The notes beneath the pieces were generated by a model that saw only the letters and a list, made by a program, of their open reading frames with translations, did not search any database and was not told the DNA's origin. A stretch of 6,154 nt of DNA from Victivallales bacterium (lineage in GTDB: Bacteria > Verrucomicrobiota > Lentisphaeria > Oligosphaerales > Oligosphaeraceae): positions 1-6,154 of the forward strand of contig JAGCTA010000360.1 in the NCBI GenBank assembly GCA_017963875.1, in the 5' to 3' direction. Both the position numbers and the translations under genes were made by a program. The stretch's first letter is position 1; every line of letters starts with the position of its first letter. Of this stretch, positions 1 through 6,154 are shown piece by piece.

Positions 1-2271
1 AGAGTGGCCAGACTCCAGGGAGGAGTTGATGGTCAGCGTGTCGTTGCCTGTCTGGCCCTGGATGTTGATGTCGCCTGCGACGTTGATGTCAGCATTGCCG
101 ACCACGCCGATAACGGCGGCCTTGATGTTCAGGGCATTCGCCGCGTCGATCGGGGCGGAGGCTGTCGTCTCCGTAGCGTTGGAGAACTGCCATGCGTCGA
201 TGTTGATGACATCCGCGCTCAGAACAGGGGATGTGGCCTCTTCGAACTTCAAATAGACGTCGTATGCGGTCAGGCCGATTGTGTTGTCGGCGTTGATTGA
301 ACCGTCATCTGTCAACTCAATTGCGCCGCGGCCTGCGGTGATGGAGACGTTTGTGGCAGCAATTGTATCAGCAATCTTGACTTTGCCAAATTGACCTGCA
401 GTGATGACAACATTGTCTTCCGCGAGGATTGCGGCATTGGCAGCAATCGAAGAATCCGCATTGACAGTCACCGCTTTTCCTGACAAGAGGTTTGCATTGA
501 TGGACAAGGTATCAGTTCCAACGAGTCCCAGGACATTGATGTCACCAGCCACGGCGATATCATCCGCATCACTGGCAAGATCGCCGATAACCGCAACATT
601 GAGATTCAATGCATTGTTGGCTTCAATTGGAGCCTCGGTTGTGAACTGCAATGCTTCGATATTGATGTCATTGGCATACAAAACTGGGTCAGCATTGCCT
701 TCGGCATTCTTCACCTGAATGTCGTTTGCGGCTTTCATACTAATGGTACCATTGGCTTTGATGCTACCGCCTCTGACAAAGATGGCGCCAGCAACATCCA
801 ATGCCTGAAGTGTGACATCTCCATCTTTGGAAAGGATGTCATAGTCAACAATCATTTTGTCGGTTGAAACTGCAATGCTCAAATCGCCATCAGCAATGAA
901 ACCAGTTTCCTTATTAGCAACATTAAGTTTGTTGACACGGATGTCAACAGGATTTGCGCCATTGCTCACAATACCTTTAGGGGCATTGAATTCAACAACG
1001 CTCAAGTTATTTGTCGCGGTAAATTTACCGTCAACGGTAATTGTTGCGCCTGAAAGTTTCAGATCGGCTGCACCACCCCAGACAAAATTATCACCAATGC
1101 GGAGATTACTGTCTTTTGCATCAAGTGCCAGACTGACATTTCCGCCTTCAGTCTGAATAGCGACATTGTCCTGGACAATGATTCCATCCGTATATTCCAG
1201 TTTCAATTCTGAAAGACCATTCTCAGCATATTTGTTGAGGAAATTATTCAACGACGTCGTGCTCAGATAGAAATCACCAGCCGCATCTTGCGTGCTTGTG
1301 CCGTCACCACCAGTAAATTCATCAGGATTTGGAGTATAATTTGGATCATCTGGATCACCCCCAAGTGCTGGAGTCCATCTTGGAGCCTTGTCTTCAAAAT
1401 TGCCAATGTACAACTTACCATCGGGGTCGATGACCAGACTCTTGGCTTCAATATCGCCAAGGTTGAGGATGTCAACGTATGCGCCAGAGATTTCAGCATT
1501 CTCTGCGCGGATGATACCATTGGAGTTGTCGGCCTTGCCATTGTCGGCGAAGAGGATAACGTCGCTGGCACCATTGAGTTCGCCTTCGTTGACGGCGGTG
1601 GAAGCATCGGCGGTATCAGCGAACTTCAGTGTCAGTTTCGCATCATTGCCGAAATTGAAGAGTTCGACTTCATTGGTGCCGACGACCGCGATCTGGGCGG
1701 CGTTGATTGTTCCTTTGTTGGCGACATCTTTTGCGATGAGGGCAACGGAAGCAGCATTGATAGCACCTTCATTGATGATGCTTGCCTTGGAGTCGCCTTT
1801 GAAAATCACGCGGCCTGACAGGAAGTCTGCATCAGTGATATCAAGTGTCGATGCGGCAAACGCGGCACCGACATCAACGCGGGAATTCTTTCCAAAATAA
1901 ACACCATTGGGATTGACCAGATAGAACGTCTGGTCGGCATTGAGTTTACCGAAAATGCTTGAAGGGTCGTTTCCGACAACGCGTGCGAGCATCGCGGCCT
2001 TGCCAAGGGATGATGGCTGGTTGACATTCACGGTGTTTGCCTCACCGATATCGAATGTACGCCAGTTGACAATCGCCTTCGTGCTCAACTGGTCGATGTC
2101 CATGACATCGCCAGATGTGCGGATATTGACCTTGCCTTTGACGACTTTGGCGCCTGCTGGCAGGTTCCTTGCCATCAGGCCACTAGGTGAAAACAGCAGG
2201 AACGCCGCCATGAAAGCCGCCATGGCCTTCTGGAACTTCGTGGGTTTTCTTGTCCGTGTAATGAGATTCAT
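1..2271 (-). CDS. Two-partner secretion exoprotein TpsA, filamentous haemagglutinin N-terminal domain (partial, C-terminus outside window)
   Basis: An open frame of 757 codons starts at ATG 2271 and runs off the left edge without a stop, so only the N-terminal part is seen. A GGAGAG ribosome-binding site lies 4 bases upstream. Residues 1-34 look like a long signal peptide: basic Arg/Lys-rich start, hydrophobic stretch 16-28, likely cleavage after Gly-Leu-Met-Ala34. Residues about 38-290 match the haemagglutinin TPS secretion domain. Visible motifs are VNWRTFDIG (68-76), ARVVGNDPSSIFGKL (96-110), the hallmark NPNGVYFG (120-127) and ASTLDITDADFLSG (140-153). A Pro/Asp/Gly-rich linker follows at 295-330. 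Short beta-strand repeats rich in Asn, Asp, Ala, Val and Ile then run to the edge, as in right-handed beta-helix adhesins. In the family, TPS domains are bound by the cognate TpsB and the protein is exported to the surface; tpsB lies 66 bp upstream. Whether it is an adhesin, cytolysin or contact-dependent toxin cannot be told, because the C-terminus is missing. Confidence 0.9.
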   Translation of the reverse strand, partial: MNLITRTRKPTKFQKAMAAFMAAFLLFSPSGLMARNLPAGAKVVKGKVNIRTSGDVMDIDQLSTKAIVNWRTFDIGEANTVNVNQPSSLGKAAMLARVVGNDPSSIFGKLNADQTFYLVNPNGVYFGKNSRVDVGAAFAASTLDITDADFLSGRVIFKGDSKASIINEGAINAASVALIAKDVANKGTINAAQIAVVGTNEVELFNFGNDAKLTLKFADTADASTAVNEGELNGASDVILFADNGKADNSNGIIRAENAEISGAYVDILNLGDIEAKSLVIDPDGKLYIGNFEDKAPRWTPALGGDPDDPNYTPNPDEFTGGDGTSTQDAAGDFYLSTTSLNNFLNKYAENGLSELKLEYTDGIIVQDNVAIQTEGGNVSLALDAKDSNLRIGDNFVWGGAADLKLSGATITVDGKFTATNNLSVVEFNAPKGIVSNGANPVDIRVNKLNVANKETGFIADGDLSIAVSTDKMIVDYDILSKDGDVTLQALDVAGAIFVRGGSIKANGTISMKAANDIQVKNAEGNADPVLYANDINIEALQFTTEAPIEANNALNLNVAVIGDLASDADDIAVAGDINVLGLVGTDTLSINANLLSGKAVTVNADSSIAANAAILAEDNVVITAGQFGKVKIADTIAATNVSITAGRGAIELTDDGSINADNTIGLTAYDVYLKFEEATSPVLSADVINIDAWQFSNATETTASAPIDAANALNIKAAVIGVVGNADINVAGDINIQGQTGNDTLTINSSLESGHS
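7..303 (-). repeat. TpsA internal protein repeat, copy 2 (residues 657-755)
   Basis: This is the second copy of the module described at 478-768. It keeps the order GSI, INIDAWQF, APIDAANALNI, AVIG, VAGDIN and NDTLTIN, and ends in L-SG just before the window edge. It differs by a 3-4 residue insertion (around NATETT, 698-703) and by loss of several residues before VAGDIN. Further copies probably follow to the left of the window, but this cannot be seen. Confidence 0.72.
478..768 (-). repeat. TpsA internal protein repeat, copy 1 (residues 502-598)
   Basis: This segment aligns by eye with residues 657-755, encoded at 7-303. Shared elements in order are GSI-A-TI, DINIEALQF against VINIDAWQF, APIEANNALNL against APIDAANALNI, AVIG, VAGDIN, and TDTLSIN against NDTLTIN, closing in L-SG. 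The two copies start 155 residues apart. The match is at protein level with diverged codons, so the duplication is not recent. Long repeating modules of this kind are usual in the beta-helical stalk of TpsA proteins. Confidence 0.75.
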
Positions 2272-2275
2272 TTGA

Positions 2276-2281
2276 CTCTCC
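2276..2281 (-). promoter_or_regulatory. Ribosome-binding site of tpsA
   Basis: GGAGAG on the minus strand ends 4 bases before the ATG at 2271. It is the best Shine-Dalgarno match in the tpsB-tpsA gap and fixes the tpsA start. The following signal peptide and the TPS domain beginning near residue 38 agree with this start. No convincing terminator hairpin lies in the 66-bp gap, so tpsB and tpsA are probably co-transcribed. Confidence 0.7.
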
Positions 2282-2337
2282 GGTTTTTATATGTTTTTTT
2301 ATGAATTTAATTTTTGTCCGCGATGGATTCTCCGATG

Positions 2338-4740
2338 TTAGAACTGCAATTGCAGTGAAACATGGAAACGTCCAGCATCTGGCGTATCGTCGGATGCCTC
2401 GATGATTGGATAACCATAATCGACAGCCATCTGAGCGTATTTTGTGAGACCGAGGCGGATACCTGCACCAACCGACAAGAATGTCTGGTCGTCTGAACTG
2501 GTTTCTTTGTCATTCTCACAGACATACCCGAAATCTGTAAATGCGACGAACTGGAGTCTATGCTGTGACCAGTGGTCTGGATTCTTGTCGCGGAAAGCGG
2601 GATCATCCGACTTGAGTCCAGGAATGAAATCCTCAAGAAGCGGGGTACGGAGTTCGAGGGTTGCTGCAACGGCGTGGTCGCCGCCGAGTTCGCTTTCGAT
2701 ATAGCCACGGACCGACGTCATGCCACCGACGTATTCACGAAGAATGGCGGGGAGATTGTCCGAAGCGGCCTGTGCATTTGCCTTTGCATACAGTGTCCAT
2801 TTTCCAGGATGGTTTTCGCCAGAGAACAATCTCTGGAAACGTGCCAATTGCAGATTGGCGATGAAGAAGTCACCATCAATGCCGAGTGTCTTCTGGAATT
2901 CATGTTCTGAGGATGAGAAGAACGTTCCAGCGCGGTTCTGCTTCAAAGTCAAACTTGCGAAGTTCCGACCGTTCATGCCATCGAAAACCTTTGAGGAGTA
3001 GCCCAGGGTAAGGGTTGGCATTGAAACCGTGAGATCACCGTCTTCATATTTGACTTTTTCAATTGTTTCGTAGTTTTCATGTTTCTGGTAGAACCATCCA
3101 AGGGAGATTTCAACGCGTTCCTTGACGGTTTCATACAGTGTGTGGGTCCATGCGAAGCCCGCGAAGAAGCCTTTGCCGCGAACGGAAAGGTCAGGCATGA
3201 CATCGTCAACATCCTTTGAACTGTAGCCGCCAAAGATGTTGAGGTGGTTGGCATCTCCCAGCGGGAGGAAATAGGATGCGGAGTAGGCATTCACGTCATC
3301 AGCCACATTTGCGCCAGTCATCCAGTCCAATGTCAAAACATCGCCATGCTTTGTCAGGTTGACATGCTGCAATGTCGCGCGGAGTCTCCAGTCGGAATCA
3401 GAGGCTTTGGAACCTGTATTTGAAAGTTCGATTGCGCCATGGATCGGGAGGCTGTCCTTGACATCGATGTCAGCATTGATGACGCGGCGTCCGTTGATTG
3501 TAGAGGTCGTCAACTGGGTGTTGAGTTTGAGGTCAGGTTTGACGTTCAGGTCGAAGAGGTCTTTGTTGACTTTGTTGTAATTGAAATTGCCGTCTTTGCC
3601 GCGGAGAGCATTGGCGATTTGCTCTGGAGAATAATGCTTTTGGTTTCTGACAGTGATTTCACCGAGTTTTCCGAGGTCAACCTTTGCCAGGAAGATGCCC
3701 GTGCTCCAAATGCGGGTCGGGAATGAGACCTGCGCGAAGACATAGCCTTCTTCATGGAGAGCCTTGAGGAGTTGGCCGTGGAATTCATTGATTTGTTTGG
3801 GCGTGACCTTGTTGAAGACCACGAATGAGGACCAGTCTTTCCAAATCTGAAGATTTTCAACGACATCCTTGTCGCCAGACACCATGGTCATATCAAATTC
3901 AGGAATGACAGCGGCTTCGTCTGCGATGTCAGCATTCTTTGCTTCAGGAACCGTGAGGCGCTGTCCGCCACGGAGCGGGGGAAGTTCACGCTCTTCGGCT
4001 GGCGTCCAGGAAGTATGGTATGCGCCATCGGCAACAGAGGCCTTTGCCTGTTCTGCTGGTTTTGCGGCTGGAGCGGCTGGGGCTGGCTGAGCAGCGGGTG
4101 CAGGTGCGGCGGCAACAGCGACAGGTGCTGCTGGCTTGGCGGCGGCATCCTTTTCAGCCTGTTTCTTTGCAAGTTCCGCAGCTGCAGCCTTGGCTTCTGC
4201 ATCCTTTTCAGCCTGCGTCTTGGCTAACGCCACAGTCTTTGCATTTGCGCGCGCGGTAGCAAGTTGGGCTTCCGTGGCCTTGCGGTTTTCCACGGCACTA
4301 TCCATTGCCTTCTTTGCGGTATCTGCATTTGCCTTAGCCGCCTGGAGATTCTTCTCAGTTTTAGAAACCATTGCCTCGGCGATAGCGGCCTCAGCCTGTT
4401 TTTCCTCTATCTGCTTGTGGATGGCGGGCTGGTCTTTCTCGCTTGCCTTGGCGTACTTGGCCTTCAACTTTGCAATGTCGCCACGGTAATCCTGAAGATT
4501 ATCCTCAGCCTTTTTTCTGGCTTTTTCAGCAGATTTGACTGCATCAATAGCCTTGTCAAATTCCTTCGAACTGCTTTTGACCGCTTCCTTGGACTCATTG
4601 AAACGATTTTCCAGTTGAGGGATTGTCATTGTCTCGGCGCCGACGGCGACAAGAGACAGCATGATAGCCGACATCGTCAATTTCTTTAGGAAAGACATAC
4701 GGCAATTTGTCCATTCCTTTGCTTTGAGCAGAATTGTCAT
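2338..4740 (-). CDS. TpsB-type outer-membrane transporter (ShlB/FhaC/HecB family) with an extra N-terminal coiled coil
   Basis: A complete 800-residue protein that would export the downstream TpsA across the outer membrane. Domains in order are a signal peptide (hydrophobic 21-35, cleavage likely after Val-Gly-Ala35), an Ala/Lys/Glu-rich coiled coil (about 40-200) with a Pro break at 105, an Ala/Pro-rich linker (about 201-232), two POTRA domains (about 278-355 and 356-430), and a beta-barrel (about 430-800). The Omp85 hallmark VRGY is at 677-680, followed by a strand with ELRTPL (696-701). FTDFGYV (734-740) and a C-terminal Phe after alternating residues also fit an outer-membrane barrel. Classical family members are roughly 550-600 residues; the excess here is the coiled coil and linker. 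The start is uncertain: ATG 4740 has only a weak GAG-type ribosome site, while Met15 (4698) would give a more compact signal peptide. A separate promoter probably lies in the gap upstream. Confidence 0.92.
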   Translation of the reverse strand: MTILLKAKEWTNCRMSFLKKLTMSAIMLSLVAVGAETMTIPQLENRFNESKEAVKSSSKEFDKAIDAVKSAEKARKKAEDNLQDYRGDIAKLKAKYAKASEKDQPAIHKQIEEKQAEAAIAEAMVSKTEKNLQAAKANADTAKKAMDSAVENRKATEAQLATARANAKTVALAKTQAEKDAEAKAAAAELAKKQAEKDAAAKPAAPVAVAAAPAPAAQPAPAAPAAKPAEQAKASVADGAYHTSWTPAEERELPPLRGGQRLTVPEAKNADIADEAAVIPEFDMTMVSGDKDVVENLQIWKDWSSFVVFNKVTPKQINEFHGQLLKALHEEGYVFAQVSFPTRIWSTGIFLAKVDLGKLGEITVRNQKHYSPEQIANALRGKDGNFNYNKVNKDLFDLNVKPDLKLNTQLTTSTINGRRVINADIDVKDSLPIHGAIELSNTGSKASDSDWRLRATLQHVNLTKHGDVLTLDWMTGANVADDVNAYSASYFLPLGDANHLNIFGGYSSKDVDDVMPDLSVRGKGFFAGFAWTHTLYETVKERVEISLGWFYQKHENYETIEKVKYEDGDLTVSMPTLTLGYSSKVFDGMNGRNFASLTLKQNRAGTFFSSSEHEFQKTLGIDGDFFIANLQLARFQRLFSGENHPGKWTLYAKANAQAASDNLPAILREYVGGMTSVRGYIESELGGDHAVAATLELRTPLLEDFIPGLKSDDPAFRDKNPDHWSQHRLQFVAFTDFGYVCENDKETSSDDQTFLSVGAGIRLGLTKYAQMAVDYGYPIIEASDDTPDAGRFHVSLQLQF
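4145..4215 (-). repeat. Short direct repeat in the TpsB coiled-coil segment
   Basis: The 17-base sequence gcatccttttcagcctg (plus strand) occurs at 4145-4161 and again at 4199-4215, exactly 54 bases (18 codons) apart. It encodes the two QAEKDA stretches at residues 176-181 and 194-199. The identity at DNA level points to a local tandem duplication that lengthened the helical segment in frame, just before the Ala/Pro linker. Confidence 0.7.
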
Positions 4741-4978
4741 GTTTACATTCTCGCTTTTTAGTGGTTGGTTATTTGGTGATTGAATTTATATAAAAATTTT
4801 TTTAGTATGTTGATTATGAATTACTTACCTCAAAAAGACATGATTATCCTTCCAATTTACACGATGATTTTAATCTATGTAATGTAATAATGAATTGCTA
4901 TTTTGCAAGAAAATTTTTAAAGACGAAAAATTTTTTTTGCTTTTTTTGGAAAAAACAGCAATGTGACAAAAAGCGATT
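4741..4978 (-). promoter_or_regulatory. AT-rich intergenic region with probable tpsB-tpsA promoter
   Basis: This 238-bp gap holds no gene. It is strikingly AT-rich compared with the flanking coding DNA and has several A/T runs (around 4792-4803, 4911-4919 and 4926-4938) that may bend the DNA. On the minus strand a weak promoter pair is visible: TTGAGG (4828-4833), an 18-base spacer, then CATACT (4804-4809). This would give a leader of about 55 bases before ATG 4740. Next to the DUF4159 stop, a U/A-only style hairpin (arms near 4939-4959) could help end transcription, but its stem is weak. All sites here are tentative; the promoter's presence is inferred mainly from gap length and gene order. 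Confidence 0.35.
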
Positions 4979-6127
4979 TTACCTTGTCAAGGCGTAAACG
5001 ACAATATTCGTGCCAAGCCTTGTATAGAATTCATGAGCGAAATCGCTGATTTCAGGGGAACTGTAATATTTGAAGATACGTGTTTTTCCTGACGGTTCGT
5101 GGTTCCATGAGGGGGTAGCCTCGGATTGGCAGTAGATGACATCCTTTCCGCCGTCTTCCCTGACGGCCTCGAACCGTTCTCCTGAATAGGAAGCGTTCTT
5201 GACATATTCTGTCAGGCCCTGTGTATCCTCAAGGATTCTAAACTGGATACGGCTGATCCATTGCCCTACAGCATTTCTTCCCCAACCCATGGCGATGATA
5301 GGTGTTGTCATGACAGCCACACGGCCATTGATTTTCAGAACGACAGTCGAATACGTTCCATCTGGCCATTTTTCCTGTTCTGTATAACTTCTCACGGAAT
5401 CTGGAAGAAGGCTGGTATCGGGAAGTCCTGCATAGAAAGCCTTGAAGAGCGGGTCGGACCTTTTGAGAACCTGGAACTGTTCATTCGGGAAAATGTCCTT
5501 AAACGCCTCTTTCAACTCAGGCGTGGCATCCCATTCTGCGTATGAATGATGCTGTCCCGCACCGTGAACCCCGCGAAGGAAAGAAGCGGTGATGCCAGCG
5601 TCAATGAATAGGAATCCCCCTCTTTCCAGATAGCCTTTGAGGTTGTTTTTCTCTGCTTCAGAGAACGTCCAGTCGCTTCTGTCCGCAAAATTCGCATAGA
5701 CGAATGGAAGCGTCATAAGCCTTTCGTCTGAAAAATCCTTTATATCCACAGGTTCTGGAACGACATTTGCGAGAGTTGTTTCGCGGACATGTTGCAAAAG
5801 CGACTGCAAAGCCCCCGCGTAACTCATGGCAAGGGGGCCTCTGGCTCCTTCAAGCCTTCCAATGCGAAGTTCCATCGGCTCCGCCAGGCAGAACATCATG
5901 CAGAACAGGCTGAGCACGACTATTATTTTGGACGCTCTATTCCCCAGGAGGGTAGGTTCGACCTCTTCGAGGTCGTTATCCTGCAGAGGATTGCGTCCCC
6001 CAGGTTTCGCTTCGCTCAACCTGGGGTTACTGATATTTGACCCCTTCGGGGTCTTGGCAGAACCTCCTTGACATGAGCAATTCGCGACCCTCATAGAGAA
6101 TAGAGCCATTTTGGAACGATTCCACAT
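4979..6127 (-). CDS. DUF4159-like exported protein (start uncertain)
   Basis: The frame encodes up to 382 residues. Residues about 83-382 resemble DUF4159 proteins, which have a glutamine-amidotransferase-like fold and unknown function. PFVYANF (141-147) is followed by a Glu/Lys-rich helix, then YLERGGFLFIDAG (166-178), DIFPNEQF (211-218), DPLFKAFY (225-232) and the typical ending RLGTNIVVYALTR (370-382). The usual His of the 'HPlf' motif appears to be replaced (SDPLF). A hydrophobic export segment lies at 67-82, unusually far from the first Met; residues 25-57 are encoded by the hairpin repeat at 5946-6068. None of the Met codons at 6127, 6109 or 6094 has a Shine-Dalgarno sequence. The true start is therefore unclear, and the first 60 or so residues may not be a genuine part of the protein. 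In other genomes DUF4159 genes often sit with MoxR/DUF58/VWA genes; none is in view here. Confidence 0.7.
   Translation of the reverse strand: MWNRSKMALFSMRVANCSCQGGSAKTPKGSNISNPRLSEAKPGGRNPLQDNDLEEVEPTLLGNRASKIIVVLSLFCMMFCLAEPMELRIGRLEGARGPLAMSYAGALQSLLQHVRETTLANVVPEPVDIKDFSDERLMTLPFVYANFADRSDWTFSEAEKNNLKGYLERGGFLFIDAGITASFLRGVHGAGQHHSYAEWDATPELKEAFKDIFPNEQFQVLKRSDPLFKAFYAGLPDTSLLPDSVRSYTEQEKWPDGTYSTVVLKINGRVAVMTTPIIAMGWGRNAVGQWISRIQFRILEDTQGLTEYVKNASYSGERFEAVREDGGKDVIYCQSEATPSWNHEPSGKTRIFKYYSSPEISDFAHEFYTRLGTNIVVYALTR
5946..6068. repeat. Multi-hairpin palindromic repeat element (REP/MITE-like candidate)
   Basis: Four inverted repeats are packed into about 95 bases. They are 5959-5975 (7-bp stem, TTC loop), 5978-5991 (5-bp stem ATCCT/AGGAT, GCAG loop), 5998-6026 (9-bp stem CCCCAGGTT/AACCTGGGG, 11-base loop) and 6039-6053 (6-bp stem GACCCC/GGGGTC, TTC loop). 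Read on the minus strand, the first and last have C-GAA-G triloops, and the third loop contains GCGAAGC, a sequence known as an exceptionally stable DNA mini-hairpin. AGGAGG (5946-5951) and CCTCCT (6063-6068) bracket the block as short, imperfect inverted ends. No transposase is encoded within it. The architecture resembles dispersed palindromic elements mobilised in trans, but only one copy is visible here, so dispersal is inferred. Confidence 0.6.
6061..6069 (-). promoter_or_regulatory. Shine-Dalgarno-like sequence without a usable start codon downstream
   Basis: AAGGAGGTT on the minus strand is a near-perfect anti-16S match, yet no ATG, GTG or TTG follows at normal spacing. The hairpin repeat begins there instead. 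It may be the original ribosome site of the DUF4159-like gene, separated from its start codon by insertion of the repeat. Alternatively it may simply be the edge sequence of the repeat itself. Confidence 0.35.
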
Positions 6128-6144
6128 ATATAAATATAATATGT

Positions 6145-6150
6145 ATTATA
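6145..6150 (-). promoter_or_regulatory. Candidate -10 box upstream of the DUF4159-like gene
   Basis: TATAAT is present on the minus strand in a very AT-rich stretch (6121-6150). The matching -35 region would lie beyond the window edge, so the promoter cannot be confirmed. If real, transcription would start near 6138, only about 11 bases before ATG 6127. That argues that translation begins further downstream than 6127. Confidence 0.35.
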
Positions 6151-6154
6151 GACT

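Noticed and set aside
7..768. The repeated segments in tpsA as a CRISPR array or DNA-level tandem repeat
   Set aside because: The similarity is at protein level across about 97 residues with diverged codons, and there are no short identical repeats with unique spacers.
1288..1900. Long plus-strand frames (170-176 codons) opposite tpsA
   Set aside because: They mirror the repetitive codon pattern of tpsA, have no ribosome site or recognisable domain, and the minus-strand frame carries the clear TPS motifs.
4136..4689. Plus-strand frames rich in Ala, Ser and Phe opposite the TpsB coiled coil
   Set aside because: They are antisense shadows of the Ala/Lys/Glu-rich codons of TpsB, with no independent support.
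4829..4850. Tiny frame ATG-TCT-TTT-TGA on the minus strand preceded by GGAAGGA
   Set aside because: It encodes only three residues. The ribosome-site match is good, but the proposed promoter would start downstream of it, so a leader-peptide role is not supported.
4939..4959. Inverted A/T tract after the DUF4159 stop as an intrinsic terminator
   Set aside because: The stem is almost entirely A-T with a mismatch and lacks a GC-rich core, so it is too weak to call as a terminator.
5998..6053. The hairpin block as a Rho-independent terminator or riboswitch
   Set aside because: There is no U-tract after any stem in either direction, and the stems do not fit a riboswitch fold I recognise. A palindromic repeat explains the shared triloops better.

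Overview
The window carries three genes, all on the minus strand, so transcription runs from high to low coordinates. In that order they are a DUF4159-like exported protein (4979-6127), a two-partner secretion outer-membrane transporter of the TpsB/FhaC/ShlB type (2338-4740), and the first 757 codons of its presumed secreted partner, a filamentous-haemagglutinin-type TpsA exoprotein (1-2271, open at the window edge). No RNA gene, CRISPR array or complete insertion sequence was seen.

The organism is a Gram-negative (diderm) bacterium, because the TpsB is an outer-membrane barrel ending in Phe. Three things suggest a Verrucomicrobiota/Lentisphaerota-like (PVC) or similar lineage: the DUF4159-like protein, coding DNA near 50% GC beside very AT-rich intergenic DNA, and a dense hairpin repeat. 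This placement is inference and is weak.

Layout from right to left. At 6128-6154 there is AT-rich DNA with a TATAAT-like -10 box. At about 5946-6068 there is a compact cluster of four hairpins, three of them capped by the same C-GAA-G triloop. It lies inside the 5' end of the DUF4159 reading frame and upstream of its hydrophobic export segment. The body of the DUF4159-like protein follows. Next is a 238-bp AT-rich gap (4741-4978) holding the probable promoter of the secretion operon. Then come tpsB, a 66-bp gap with a good Shine-Dalgarno sequence, and tpsA.

How the genes work together: TpsB would insert in the outer membrane and recognise the N-terminal TPS domain of TpsA with its periplasmic POTRA domains. 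TpsA would then be threaded to the cell surface, where it folds as a long beta-helix. The most unusual protein feature is an extra segment of about 200 residues on TpsB, an Ala/Lys/Glu-rich coiled coil plus an Ala/Pro linker between the signal peptide and the POTRA region. The most unusual DNA feature is the hairpin repeat, which has apparently been absorbed into the start of the DUF4159 reading frame.
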